Assembly: GCF_900101685.1 (NCBI RefSeq)
Contig: NZ_FMZZ01000024.1
Location: 1-54,573, forward strand
Source: Actinokineospora iranica
Lineage (GTDB): Bacteria; Actinomycetota; Actinomycetes; Mycobacteriales; Pseudonocardiaceae
Length of the DNA: 54,573 nucleotides
Reading direction: 5' to 3'
Part shown: piece by piece, positions 39,918-48,776 of the stretch
Position numbering within the stretch: the stretch's first letter is position 1
Layout: every line of letters starts with the position of its first letter
Notes under the pieces: generated by a model
Database searches by the model: none
What the model saw: only the letters and a program-made list of their open reading frames with translations
What the model was told of the DNA's origin: nothing
Position numbers and translations under genes: made by a program

Positions 39918-40381
39918 GAGTCGGCATCGGCACCGATGTGCACCCGATCGAGGCTGGGCGCGACTGCTGGATCGCGGGCCTGCGCTGGGACGGGGTCGAC
40001 GGCTGCGCCGGTCACTCCGACGGCGACGTCGCCGCGCACGCGCTGTGCGACGCGCTGCTCTCGGCCGCCGGCCTCGGCGACCTGGGCGCGGTGTTCGGCA
40101 CCGGCGACCCGAAGTGGGCAGGCGCGCACGGCGCGGTCTTGCTCGCCGAAGTCCGCCGGTTGATCGAAGCCGAGGGTTACCGCGTCGGCAACGCTGCCGT
40201 GCAGATCATCGGCAACAAACCGAAGATCGGTAAGCGCCGCGAAGAGGCACAGGCAGCGCTGTCGGCGGCCGTAGGCGGCCCGGTGTCGGTGTCGGGAACC
40301 ACCACCGACGGACTCGGGCTCACCGGCCGCGGCGAAGGCATCGCCGCCATGGCCACCGCCCTGCTGCTCCCCACCCGGTAA
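39914..40381 (+). CDS. ispF: 2-C-methyl-D-erythritol 2,4-cyclodiphosphate synthase
   Basis: 155 residues. Makes MEcPP from CDP-ME 2-phosphate with release of CMP. Metal ligands: Asp and His in GTDVHPI and His in GHSDGD; also [10 protein letters not shown] near the C-terminus. GTG 39914 overlaps the ispD stop, so the two steps are co-translated although IspE, acting between them, is encoded elsewhere. Confidence 0.97.
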   Translation: MRVGIGTDVHPIEAGRDCWIAGLRWDGVDGCAGHSDGDVAAHALCDALLSAAGLGDLGAVFGTGDPKWAGAHGAVLLAEVRRLIEAEGYRVGNAAVQIIGNKPKIGKRREEAQAALSAAVGGPVSVSGTTTDGLGLTGRGEGIAAMATALLLPTR

Positions 40382-40383
40382 GG

Positions 40384-41139
40384 GTGGCGTTGATCACAGC
40401 CAACCGGGTGGCGGGCGGCCCGGGGTCTCCCTTTACCGTTGAGGACGTGGCCATCCGCGGCGTCCTGCTGGACTTCTCGGGCACCCTGTTCCGCCTGGAA
40501 CCGAGTGCCCGACTTGTCGACGGCATGGCCCAGCGCGACGGCGCACCCCTCGACGCCGACCGCTACGCGGAGATCCTGGCGCTGCTGACCGTGCCGGTTG
40601 GCGTGCCCGCGCACCTGCCCGCCGACCTGCACGAGGCGTGGCACCGCCGCGACCTCGACCCGCAGGTGCACCGCGCCGCCTACGAGGCGTCGCTGGCGCA
40701 CCCGGAGTTCGGGCTGGCCGAGGGCATGGCCGCGCGCCTCTACGACCTCATGCTCTCCCCCGAGGCGTGGCGGCCCTACCCGGACGCCGGAGACGCGCTG
40801 CGCCTGCTCAAAGCCGAGGGCATCCCCGTCGCGGTGCTCAGCAACATCGCCTGGGACCTGCGGCCGACGTTCGCCCGGCACGGCTTCGACAGCCTCGTGG
40901 ACGAGTTCGTGCTCTCCTACGCCGAGGGCCTGGTGAAGCCGGACCCGAAGATCTTCCGGCTGGCCTGCGAACGCATCGACGTCGCGCCGACCGACGCGCT
41001 GATGGTCGGCGACAGCGCCAAGGCCGACGGCGCGGCCGTCGAAGCGGGCTGTCGATTCGAGCGGGTGGAGCCGCAGGCGACCGCGAACCGCCCCGACGCG
41101 CTGCTCGGCGCGTTGCGCGCGCACGGCATCGCGGGCTAG
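40384..41139 (+). CDS. HAD-family hydrolase
   Basis: 251 residues. HAD motif I is LLDFSGTLFRL, with nucleophile Asp but Ser where phosphatases usually have the second Asp; motif II VAVLSNIAWDL; motif III Lys in EGLVKPDPKIF; motif IV LMVGDSAKADG. Helical cap between I and II. The Ser could mean a dehalogenase-like or non-phosphatase activity. GTG 40384 lies 3 bp after the ispF stop; GTG 40447 would remove a 21-residue leader and is equally possible. Confidence 0.85.
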   Translation: MALITANRVAGGPGSPFTVEDVAIRGVLLDFSGTLFRLEPSARLVDGMAQRDGAPLDADRYAEILALLTVPVGVPAHLPADLHEAWHRRDLDPQVHRAAYEASLAHPEFGLAEGMAARLYDLMLSPEAWRPYPDAGDALRLLKAEGIPVAVLSNIAWDLRPTFARHGFDSLVDEFVLSYAEGLVKPDPKIFRLACERIDVAPTDALMVGDSAKADGAAVEAGCRFERVEPQATANRPDALLGALRAHGIAG

Positions 41140-41248
41140 CGCCAAGAACGGGCCGTCAGGCCTGTCAAGTCAAACCTGGCACGAGTGACCCTCGCGTTAC
41201 CCGTACCATTTCCCCCAAGAATTGCAATGCTCCCACCAGGAGATCCAG

Positions 41249-42640
41249 GTGTCCCTGCACATTTTCGACAGCGCAAGCCGCAGTCTGCGTGAGTTCAGCG
41301 CGCTCACGCCCGGGGTCGCCTCGATCTACGTCTGCGGCGCCACCGTGCAGGGCGTCCCGCACATCGGGCACGTGCGCAGCGGGCTCAACTTCGACGTCGT
41401 GCGCCGCTGGCTGGCCCACTGCGGGGCGGATGTCCGGCTCGTCCGCAACGTCACCGACATCGACGACAAGATCATCGCCAAGGCCGCGGACGCGGGCAGG
41501 CCGTGGTGGGAGTGGGCGGCGACGCACGAGCGCGCGTTCGACTCCGCCTACGACACGCTGGGCTGCTTGCCGCCGTCCGTCGGACCGCGGGCGACCGGGC
41601 ACATCACCCAGATGGTCGACCTCATGCAGCGGCTGATCGACACCGGCCACGCGTACGCCTCCGGCGGCGACGTCTACTTCTCCGTCGCCTCTTACCCCGC
41701 GTACGGCGAACTGTCGCGGATGAAGCTGGACGAGGTGCAGCAGGGCGAGGCGTCCGCCGAGGGCAAGCGCGACCCGCGCGACTTCACCCTGTGGAAAGCG
41801 GCGAAACCCGGTGAGCCGTCGTGGCCGACGCCCTGGGGTCCCGGGCGGCCCGGCTGGCACCTGGAGTGCTCGGCGATGGCGCGCGCCTACCTCGGCCCCG
41901 AGTTCGACATCCACGGCGGCGGCGTCGACCTGGTGTTCCCGCACCACGAGAACGAGCAGGCGCAGTCCCGCGCGGCCGGTGACGGGTTCGCCCGGTACTG
42001 GATGCACAACGCGTGGGTCACCATGAGCGGCGAGAAGATGTCGAAGTCGCTGGGCAACGTGGTGTCGATCCCGGAGATGCTGAACCGGGTCCGCGCGCAA
42101 GAGCTCCGGTACTACCTCGTCGGCCCGCACTACCGGTCGATGATCGAGTACTCCGAGGCCGCCCTGGACGAGTCGGTTCGCGCGTACCAGCGCATCGAGT
42201 ACTTCCTGCGCAAAGTCGCGCAGCGGACCGGCATCGTCGCCCCCGGCGACCCCGGCCCCGAGTTCGCCGCCGCGATGGACGACGACCTCGCCACCCCCGC
42301 CGCGCTCGCCGCCGTGCACAACGCCGTCCGCCTCGGCAACACCGCCCTCGACGCGGGCGACGAGGAAACAGCCCGCGCGGCGGCGGCGTCGGTGCGCGGG
42401 ATGACCGGCGTGCTCGGCCTGGACCCGCTCTCCCCCCAGTGGTCGGACACCTCCGCCGCCGACACCGGCCTGCGGCAGGCGCTGGACGCGCTAGTCGAGG
42501 ACCTGCTGGAAGAACGCCAGCGGGCCAGAGCCGACCGAAACTTCGCGTTGGCCGACGCGATTCGAGACCGCCTGCTGACCGCGGGCGTCACCGTCGAGGA
42601 CACCCCCGGCGGTCCGTTGTGGACACTGAAGGACAGCTGA
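41249..42640 (+). CDS. cysS: Cysteine--tRNA ligase
   Basis: 463 residues. Class I synthetase: HIGH box [10 protein letters not shown] near 40, KMSKS box [11 protein letters not shown] near 262, zinc ligands including Cys in YVCGATV and CSAMA and the HHENE segment, and a C-terminal anticodon-binding helix bundle ([20 protein letters not shown]). Charges tRNA-Cys. GTG 41249 is preceded by AGGAG. Full length, so CysS rather than the shorter-featured MshC ligase; the position next to ispF supports this. Two bases separate it from rlmB. Confidence 0.96.
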   Translation: MSLHIFDSASRSLREFSALTPGVASIYVCGATVQGVPHIGHVRSGLNFDVVRRWLAHCGADVRLVRNVTDIDDKIIAKAADAGRPWWEWAATHERAFDSAYDTLGCLPPSVGPRATGHITQMVDLMQRLIDTGHAYASGGDVYFSVASYPAYGELSRMKLDEVQQGEASAEGKRDPRDFTLWKAAKPGEPSWPTPWGPGRPGWHLECSAMARAYLGPEFDIHGGGVDLVFPHHENEQAQSRAAGDGFARYWMHNAWVTMSGEKMSKSLGNVVSIPEMLNRVRAQELRYYLVGPHYRSMIEYSEAALDESVRAYQRIEYFLRKVAQRTGIVAPGDPGPEFAAAMDDDLATPAALAAVHNAVRLGNTALDAGDEETARAAAASVRGMTGVLGLDPLSPQWSDTSAADTGLRQALDALVEDLLEERQRARADRNFALADAIRDRLLTAGVTVEDTPGGPLWTLKDS

Positions 42641-42641
42641 C

Positions 42642-43595
42642 GTGGCAGGGAACTCCAGGCGCCAGGGCGCTATGCGCAAGCCGGGCTCCAAGAAGGGCGC
42701 CGTAGTCGGCTCCGGTGGACAGCGGCGCAAAGCGTTGGAAGGCAAGGGCCCAACCCCCAAGGCCGAGGAACGCCCCGGCCACAAGGCCTACCGCAAAGCG
42801 AACGCGGCCGCCAAACGCACCCAGGGCAGCAAAGACAAGCCCGTCAACGAGTTGGTCGCAGGCCGCAACCCGGTCGTGGAATGCCTCCGCGCAGGCGTCC
42901 CATCGACCGCGCTTTACGTCGCGATCGGCATCGACGCGGACGACCGGGTGGCCGAAGCGGTGCAGCTTGCGGCTGACCGGGGGATCTCCGTGCTGGAGGT
43001 GTCCCGGCCGGAGCTGGACCGGCTGACGCACGCCGCGATGCACCAGGGCTTGGCGTTGCAGGTTCCTCCGTTCGAGTACGCCCACCCGGACGACCTGCTC
43101 GACGCGGCGGTCGGCACGGGTGAGCCGCCGCTGATCGTGGCGCTTGATGGGGTGACCGATCCGCGCAACCTTGGGGCGGTGATCCGGTCGGCGGCCGCGT
43201 TCGGAGCCAACGGGGTGCTGCTGCCGCAGCGGCGCAGCGCGGGGATCACGGCGGTGGCGTGGCGGACCAGCGCGGGGACAGCGGCGAAACTGCCGGTCGC
43301 GGTGGCGACGAACCTGACCCGGGAACTGCGCGGGTTGGCATCGCAGGGACTGATGATCGTCGGCCTGGACGCCGACGGGTCGATGGAGCTGGATGAGCTG
43401 GAACTGGCCACTTCGCCGCTGGTGGTGGTGGTCGGGTCCGAAGGGCGCGGCCTGTCGCGGCTGGTGAAGGAAGCCTGCGACGCCACGGTGTCGATTCCGA
43501 TGTCGGCTGGGGTGGAGTCGTTGAACGCTTCAGTGGCGGCTGGGGTTGTGCTGGCCGAGGTCGCTCGACGGCGGCGGGCTGCTGGGCGCGTCTGA
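42642..43595 (+). CDS. rlmB: TrmH-family rRNA 2'-O-methyltransferase (RlmB-like)
   Basis: 317 residues. A basic, disordered N-terminal tail ([20 protein letters not shown]) precedes a substrate-binding domain ([20 protein letters not shown]) and the SPOUT catalytic domain with motifs 1 ([20 protein letters not shown]), 2 ([14 protein letters not shown]) and 3 ([20 protein letters not shown]). Likely methylates 23S rRNA G2251. Directly follows cysS (Rv3579c position in M. tuberculosis). Confidence 0.93.
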   Translation: MAGNSRRQGAMRKPGSKKGAVVGSGGQRRKALEGKGPTPKAEERPGHKAYRKANAAAKRTQGSKDKPVNELVAGRNPVVECLRAGVPSTALYVAIGIDADDRVAEAVQLAADRGISVLEVSRPELDRLTHAAMHQGLALQVPPFEYAHPDDLLDAAVGTGEPPLIVALDGVTDPRNLGAVIRSAAAFGANGVLLPQRRSAGITAVAWRTSAGTAAKLPVAVATNLTRELRGLASQGLMIVGLDADGSMELDELELATSPLVVVVGSEGRGLSRLVKEACDATVSIPMSAGVESLNASVAAGVVLAEVARRRRAAGRV

Positions 43596-43610
43596 GCCGC
43601 TTTCGGGGTC

Positions 43611-43758
43611 TGCTCGATGGGGTGGAGTGGTTTCTCCGGGGCCCCTACGAAGGAAGATCGCCGTGTGAAAGACGGGTGGGAAGCCTTCGGCCTCACACGC
43701 GCAGCCAGCTTAGCGATCTTCCTTCACCCCCGAAGAAACCACTCCACCCCATCGAGCA
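43611..43758. repeat. 148-bp MITE-like inverted repeat element
   Basis: Ends are inverted copies of TGCTCGATGGGGTGGAGTGG (43611-43630 and, complemented, 43739-43758), with the match continuing to about 31 bp with one mismatch. Inside, GAAGGAAGATCGC (43649-43661) and its complement (43713-43725) extend the palindrome, and GTGTGA/TCACAC closes the centre. The RNA would be a long hairpin downstream of rlmB. Either a bidirectional terminator or a miniature element; no target duplication is evident. Confidence 0.65.
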
Positions 43759-43862
43759 CCTGGCAGAGGCGGGCTTCGTTGGCAGGAGGGCGGGTTCGCT
43801 GTTCCTGCTCCACCCAGTCGAGCACCTGGCCGGGTTGGGTCCGGTTGGCAGGAGGGCCGGGT
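43742..43862. repeat. Two 66-bp direct repeats
   Basis: Units begin at 43742 and 43808 with CTCCACCC(C)ATCGAGCACCTGG-type sequence and share GTTGGCAGGAGGGC(C)GGGT. On the minus strand they encode similar 22-residue peptides (QVLDWVEQEQRTRPPAN, QVLDGVEWF). A third, partial copy occurs near 50041-50098. Confidence 0.6.
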
Positions 43863-43960
43863 CTACCGCGCGAGCGCGCGGCACGGCTTACCGCGCCGGC
43901 CCGGTATACGCCGCGCAGGCGACCGGGAGGCCTCGTCCGTGCGGACGGCCGTGCCGGTGT

Positions 43961-44384
43961 CAAGGAGCGCTGTCGTGGTCCTCGACCCGCGCATTCCAAT
44001 AGGCCAGGTTGTGGCGGGTGGCGAGGGTGTCGGGGTGGTCGGGGCCGAGGTGGGTGGTGGCGGTGGTGTGCAGGTCGTCGTAGTAGGCGATGGCGGCTGT
44101 GACCTGTCCGGCCTCGCCCAGGCTTTCGCCCGCGCGGAACAGCAGGGGGTGTCCGTCGGGGTGCCACAGGTAGTTCCCGGCGACGGCGGCCACGTCCGCC
44201 CCGGCACCCCCGCCGACCGATACGGCAACACCCCGGACGGCCGTGGGCCCGTCCCCAGGTACACGTTGCCCTCGATGCGACCGGCCTGAACCGACCGCCC
44301 AGCCACGTCCCCGCTCACCAAGTTCACCGAGTCGGGCTCCCCGGGCATCCCCTCGCGCATCCGCCCATGATCCCCCGCACCCAC
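43961..44384 (-). pseudogene. Collapsed STAND/TPR protein gene
   Basis: The start reads MREGMPGEPDSVNLVSGDVA then GRSVQAGRIEGNVYLGTG and LPYRSAGVPGR, like the N-terminus of actinobacterial NB-ARC/TPR proteins. Coding then shifts frame to GNYLWHPDGHPLLFRAGES, GEAGQVTAAIAYYDDLHTTA and LGPDHPDTLATRHNLAYW, a typical TPR module, stopping at about 43961. The whole NTPase region is missing, so this is an internal deletion plus frameshift. 44385-44598 shows no gene. Confidence 0.6.
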
Positions 44385-44598
44385 TTACCTGCGACACCCG
44401 CACGCACTGGCCCCCAAACGCACCCGACAAACACAAACCCACGAGCTGGGCAGGCCCAGGTGCCAGTGGCGGGGGTGCTCGAAGGGGACCTGGGGACGCC
44501 CAAGGTGGTGAAGGTGGGGGTTGGTGGGTGCGATTGATCCATCCGGGGGTATGTGACTCGCTAAGGTCAGCGGGGGTTGATCGCCGAGGGAGCAGAGG

Positions 44599-46032
44599 AT
44601 GTCATTCGCCAGTCCGTTGTTCCTGTGGTTCTTCACCCCTGTGGTGTTGCTGGGCGTCCTGTCCTCGCCGAGGCATTGGCGCAACGGGATCGTCGCGGTC
44701 GCCAGTCTGGTGTTCTACGCGGCGGGGGCTGGGCCGAGCACGCTGTTGCTGCTGACCACGATGGCCGTCAACTTCATGGCGGGGCCGTGGCTGGAGCCCG
44801 ACGAATGGGACACCGGGCGGGCTCGGCGGTTGCGGGTGCTGGTGGCGGTCGTGGCGTTCGACGTCGCGATTCTGTTGGTGTGGAAGTACGCGGGGTTCGC
44901 CACTGAGCAGATCGCCGGGTTCGCGCGGTTGTTCGGGGCGGACTTGCCGGTGGTGCACCTGCTGCTGCCGATCGGGATCTCGTTCTACACCTTCCACCAC
45001 ATCTCATACGTGGTGGACATCTACCGGGGCGAGCGGCCCGCGCTGCGTGACCCGGTCGCGTTCGTCACCTATATCGCGATGTTCCCGCAGCTTGTGGCCG
45101 GGCCGATCGTGCGGTACCGGGAGCTTGCCGACCAGCTTCCGCAGCAGCGCACGCACCGGTTGGACGATGTGGCGTCGGGGTTCCCGAGGTTCGCGCTGGG
45201 GCTGTGCAAGAAGGTGATCGTCGCGGACTCGCTGAGTCCGCTGGTCGAGCAGTGCTTCGACACCCCGGCAAGCCAGATGACGTTCGCGGTGGCGTGGCTG
45301 GGGGCGGTGGCGTACACGCTCCAACTGTTCTTCGACTTCTCCGGCTACTCGGACATGGCGATCGGGCTGGGCCGGATGGTGGGGTTCCGGTTGCCGGAGA
45401 ACTTCGCGCGCCCGTACTCGTCGGTGACGATCACCGAGTTCTGGCGGCGCTGGCACATGTCGCTGTCCCGCTGGTTCCGCGACTACGTCTACATCCCGCT
45501 CGGCGGCAACCGCGAAGGCGCGGGGCGCACCTACCGGAACCTGAGCATCGTGTTCGTGCTGACCGGACTGTGGCACGGCGCGAACTGGACGTTCCTGGTG
45601 TGGGGGCTCTACCACGGGGCGCTGCTGGTCATCGAGCGCGGCTACGGGCTCGACCGGACACCCGCCAACCCGTGGCGACGGATCGGCAGGCGGGCCCTGA
45701 CCCTGGTCCTGGTGGTGTTCGGGTGGGTGTTCTTCCGCGCCGCCGACATGGGGCAGGCGCTGGTGATGATCGGCCACATGCTGCTGCCGGACTTCACCGG
45801 CCTGACCGACCGAGTCGACGCGGCACTGGGCAACCAGGTGCTGGTGACCCTGGCGCTGGCCGCGCTGATCGTCTTCCTGCCCGCGAGCCCGGTGACCGGC
45901 CCCCTGCTGGAGTCGTCCCGCAGCCGGACGGCGCGAATCCTGCGGGTCACGGTGATGGTGCCGGGCATGTTGTGGGCGGCGATCATGGTGGCGACGGGGA
46001 CGTTCAGCCCGTTCCTGTACTACCAGTTCTGA
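44599..46032 (+). CDS. MBOAT-family O-acyltransferase (AlgI/DltB-like)
   Basis: 477 residues with about eleven hydrophobic segments. MBOAT motifs: YVVDIYRGERPALRDPVAFV, QLFFDFSGYSDMAIGLGRMV, FWRRWHMSLSRWFRDYVYIP, and LWHGANWTFLVWGLYHGALL holding the catalytic His near residue 325. Such enzymes move acetyl or other acyl groups onto extracellular polysaccharide or secreted glycans. ATG 44599 with GCAGAGG upstream. No partner gene (AlgJ/X-like or SGNH) is adjacent, so the acceptor is unknown. Confidence 0.9.
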   Translation: MSFASPLFLWFFTPVVLLGVLSSPRHWRNGIVAVASLVFYAAGAGPSTLLLLTTMAVNFMAGPWLEPDEWDTGRARRLRVLVAVVAFDVAILLVWKYAGFATEQIAGFARLFGADLPVVHLLLPIGISFYTFHHISYVVDIYRGERPALRDPVAFVTYIAMFPQLVAGPIVRYRELADQLPQQRTHRLDDVASGFPRFALGLCKKVIVADSLSPLVEQCFDTPASQMTFAVAWLGAVAYTLQLFFDFSGYSDMAIGLGRMVGFRLPENFARPYSSVTITEFWRRWHMSLSRWFRDYVYIPLGGNREGAGRTYRNLSIVFVLTGLWHGANWTFLVWGLYHGALLVIERGYGLDRTPANPWRRIGRRALTLVLVVFGWVFFRAADMGQALVMIGHMLLPDFTGLTDRVDAALGNQVLVTLALAALIVFLPASPVTGPLLESSRSRTARILRVTVMVPGMLWAAIMVATGTFSPFLYYQF

Positions 46033-46116
46033 CCGGAAGCCCGAGACCCACGGCGTTGGACGCCGGTGGATATCGGGCTTCGACGGGTCATCGTGCGGCT
46101 CGGCCGCGGAATGCGG

Positions 46117-46488
46117 CTATCGGGGGGAGAGGTAGCAGAACCAGCTGTAGGCGTTGCGCCGGTCGGAGAAGCCTGCCCGCGCCCATGGTTCCCGGTACTG
46201 GAGCTGGCAGGCGGCGTACATGTTGATGGGGATGCGCTCGTTGACGTTGTAGTGGCACTCCCAGCCGTACGCGCTGCGCGCGTCCTTGAGGAAGATGTCG
46301 CCGCCATAGAAGTGCTGGCAGTAGGCCTGGAGGTCGATCACGCCCAGGTAGACGTCCTCCTGCAGCATCGAGGTCTCGACGGCGCTGGGCGGCGCCGGGG
46401 CTTCCTGGGCCGCGGCGACGGCGGGAGCGAGAGCGCACACGAGGGCGGCCACCGCCACCGAGAACATTTTCACGATCCTGTACGACAT
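46117..46488 (-). CDS. Secreted four-cysteine protein, paralogue 1
   Basis: 123 residues. Signal peptide MSYRIVKMFSVAVAALVCAL to about APAVAAAQ. Mature part has YCQHFYGGDIFLKD, YGWECHY, YAACQLQYREPW and AYSWFCYLS: four cysteines with flanking aromatics. The pattern matches the neighbour at 46836. No known family; the Cys spacing suggests two disulfides. ATG 46488 chosen for the signal peptide and AAGGGGAA upstream. Confidence 0.75.
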   Translation of the reverse strand: MSYRIVKMFSVAVAALVCALAPAVAAAQEAPAPPSAVETSMLQEDVYLGVIDLQAYCQHFYGGDIFLKDARSAYGWECHYNVNERIPINMYAACQLQYREPWARAGFSDRRNAYSWFCYLSPR

Positions 46489-46757
46489 CGAGCTATTCCC
46501 CTTCTTGGAGACGCGTGATGCTTGCACCGGAAGCTTTTCCGCCGGCAGCCCTCCGAATATAGGAGATCGTTTTCGGTAGTCGCAATGCCCGTTTTGGGGC
46601 TGCTCTAAAGGGAACCGAAAACGCGCCGTCCCTTGTGGACGCTTGATCGGGCGGCCGTGGTGATCACGAATAGTGATCAGGTTCGGCGCGGTAGCCAGTT
46701 CAGGTGCCACCACTAGTGGGGTACCCACGATCGGGCGGCCGGTCCCGAAACGACGCC

Positions 46758-46786
46758 GGCCGATCCGCCCAACGGGCGGATCGGCC
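46758..46786 (-). terminator. Terminator of secreted protein paralogue 2
   Basis: GGCCGATCCGCCC and GGGCGGATCGGCC form a 13-bp stem with a 3-nt loop; on the minus strand it is followed by a short T-rich stretch (GTCGTTT). Lies in the 347-bp gap 46489-46835, which otherwise holds the promoter region of paralogue 1. Confidence 0.75.
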
Positions 46787-46835
46787 GACTTGCCCTGACC
46801 TGTGCTCTCGTGGTGGTGCGCCTACCGCAAGCGAA

Positions 46836-47186
46836 CTAGATCCAGCAGTACCAGGAATAGGGGTCCTTGAACTCGTAGAAGTCGGGCCGCGAAGGCCTGC
46901 GGTACTGCCACCAGCAGGCGTCGTACATGTCGATGCCGTAGACCTCGCCGTCAAGATGACAGCGCCAGCTGTACACGTCCTTCGGGGGAAGGAGGGTGAC
47001 ATCGTCGAATCCGTGATACTGGCAGTACGACTTGAGATTCACCCCGCCCAAGTCCACCGTGGTGTCGGATACCGCCGAAACGGCGGGCGGCGCCACCGGT
47101 TCCGCCACGGCGACCGCGGTCGGAGCCAGTACGGCGATGACCGCGAGAATCGTCACCGAGGCGACCTTGAGCATTCTCTTCAGCAT
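46836..47186 (-). CDS. Secreted four-cysteine protein, paralogue 2
   Basis: 116 residues. Signal peptide LKRMLKVASVTILAVIAVLA to about AVAVAEP. Mature part: YCQYHGFDDVTLLPPKDVYS then WRCHLDGEVYG, YDACWWQYRRPS and DPYSWYCWI end. Same order as paralogue 1 (YCQ, W.CH, AC..QYR, YSW.C). ATG 47186 with GAAAGGGAAA upstream. Extracellular; role unknown. The region 47187-47510 (324 bp) upstream has no gene and must contain divergent promoters. Confidence 0.78.
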   Translation of the reverse strand: MLKRMLKVASVTILAVIAVLAPTAVAVAEPVAPPAVSAVSDTTVDLGGVNLKSYCQYHGFDDVTLLPPKDVYSWRCHLDGEVYGIDMYDACWWQYRRPSRPDFYEFKDPYSWYCWI

Positions 47187-47510
47187 CGAGCGTTTCCCTT
47201 TCGTCGAGCCGGATGACACCTGCCGAATGACACCTGCCTATTCGCTGGCGGCAATACCCATGTAAGCAGCAGGCGTTTGTGTTCGCAATGCCCGCATAGG
47301 GTTGTCCACAGGTGCCCGATCGAACACGAAAAACACCACAAACAGCGGACGCCCCCCGGTTCGACACACGATCAGTGACCATTTCGCCGGTTGGTTACCT
47401 GTCCGGGCGAGACACTGTCGTGGGGCCAGCCCGTACTGTCTCGCCCAGGAGACCCGGGCGGGCTGTGGGATGCTCATGTGCTGGTCGGGGACGGTGAGAG
47501 GGGTGAGCGG

Positions 47511-48740
47511 GTGGACTGGCAGGGCCTCTTGGCCGACTTCGGGACGCACTGGCACGTCTACCTGTCGATGCCGTTGATCGCCGCCGCCATCGGATACGTG
47601 ACCAAGCGCGCCGCGATCGAGATGATGTTCCAGCCGCTGGAGTTCGTCGGCGTCGGGGTCGTCGGGTGGCAGGGGGTCATTCCGCGCAACGCGCACCGCA
47701 TGGCGAACGTCGCCATGGAGCTGATGACCACCAACCTGATCAAGCCGAAGGAGATCTTCGCCCGGCTCGACCCGAAGCAGGTCATCGCGGAGTTGCGGGA
47801 GCCGATCGAGCAGGCGGTTGACGAGATCACCCGCGACCTGCTCGCCCGCTACCAGCCGAACCTGTGGGAGCTGATGCCCCAGCAGGCGCAGCGGCTCATC
47901 CTCGCCCGGGTGCAGGCCGAGGGGCCGCGCATCGTGGAAAAGCTGATGCGGGACCTGGCCGAGAACATCGACGACGTCCTCGACGTCAAGGACATGGCCG
48001 TGCGCAGCCTGGTGCGCGACAAGGCCATGCTCAACCGGCTCATCCGCGACACCGCGCAGCCGGAGATGCGGTTCATCGCGCACTCGGGAATCTGGTTCGG
48101 CCTGGCCATCGGCCTGATCCAGGTCGTCGCATGGGCGCTGACGAAGAACCCGTGGATCATGCCGATCTTCGGCGGCATCACCGGCTGGCTCACCGACTGG
48201 CTGGCCCTCAAAATGATCTTCCTGCCGCGCGCGCCCAAGCGGTTCCTGGGCCTGGTGACCTGGCAGGGCATGTTCCAGAAGCGCCGCATGGAGGTCGCCC
48301 GCGACTACGGCGACCTGATCGCCACCGAGATCATGACCGTGGCCAACGTGATGGAGGCCGTGCTCACCGGCCCCAAGTCGGACCGCCTCTACGCCAAGAT
48401 CCACCGCGAGGTGCAGCGGGCCATCGACACCCAGGCCAGCCTGGCGAAGCCGTTCGTGGTGGCCGCCGTCGGCTCCCGGCGGTACCAGGAGATGAAGCAG
48501 GAGGCCGCGCGCGCCGCGATCGAGCGCATCCCCGACACCATCCGGCACATCGAGGGCTACGCGACCGGCGCGCTCGACATCCGCAACACCATCATCCGGC
48601 AGATCCAGCAGCTCACCCCGCTCCAGTACGAGGGCCTGCTGCGGCCCGCGTTCCGCCAGGACGAGTGGAAGCTGATCGCGGTGGGCGCGATCATCGGTTT
48701 CCTGGTGGGTGAGCTACAGGTGCTGGTAGTGCTGCACTGA
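47511..48740 (+). CDS. DUF445 membrane protein, copy 1
   Basis: 409 residues. N-terminal helix (VYLSMPLIAAAIGYVTKRAA), central helices (SGIWFGLAIGLIQVVAWALT, GGITGWLTDWLALKMIFLP) and a C-terminal anchor (LIAVGAIIGFLVGELQVLVV), with a long helical soluble stretch. GYVTKRxAIEMMFxP is the DUF445 signature. GTG 47511 preceded by GAGAGGGG. Function of DUF445 is not established. Followed 36 bp later by a paralogue. Confidence 0.88.
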   Translation: MDWQGLLADFGTHWHVYLSMPLIAAAIGYVTKRAAIEMMFQPLEFVGVGVVGWQGVIPRNAHRMANVAMELMTTNLIKPKEIFARLDPKQVIAELREPIEQAVDEITRDLLARYQPNLWELMPQQAQRLILARVQAEGPRIVEKLMRDLAENIDDVLDVKDMAVRSLVRDKAMLNRLIRDTAQPEMRFIAHSGIWFGLAIGLIQVVAWALTKNPWIMPIFGGITGWLTDWLALKMIFLPRAPKRFLGLVTWQGMFQKRRMEVARDYGDLIATEIMTVANVMEAVLTGPKSDRLYAKIHREVQRAIDTQASLAKPFVVAAVGSRRYQEMKQEAARAAIERIPDTIRHIEGYATGALDIRNTIIRQIQQLTPLQYEGLLRPAFRQDEWKLIAVGAIIGFLVGELQVLVVLH

Positions 48741-48776
48741 GTTAGCCTCTTAGCGGATTTCAGTCGAGGAGGATGC

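Noticed and set aside
41249..42640. MshC (mycothiol ligase) instead of CysS
   Set aside because: Full-length CysS with complete anticodon-binding domain and the conserved position after ispF.
43611..43758. Insertion sequence ends
   Set aside because: No transposase frame fits inside 148 bp and no target duplication was seen, so only a MITE-like label is justified.
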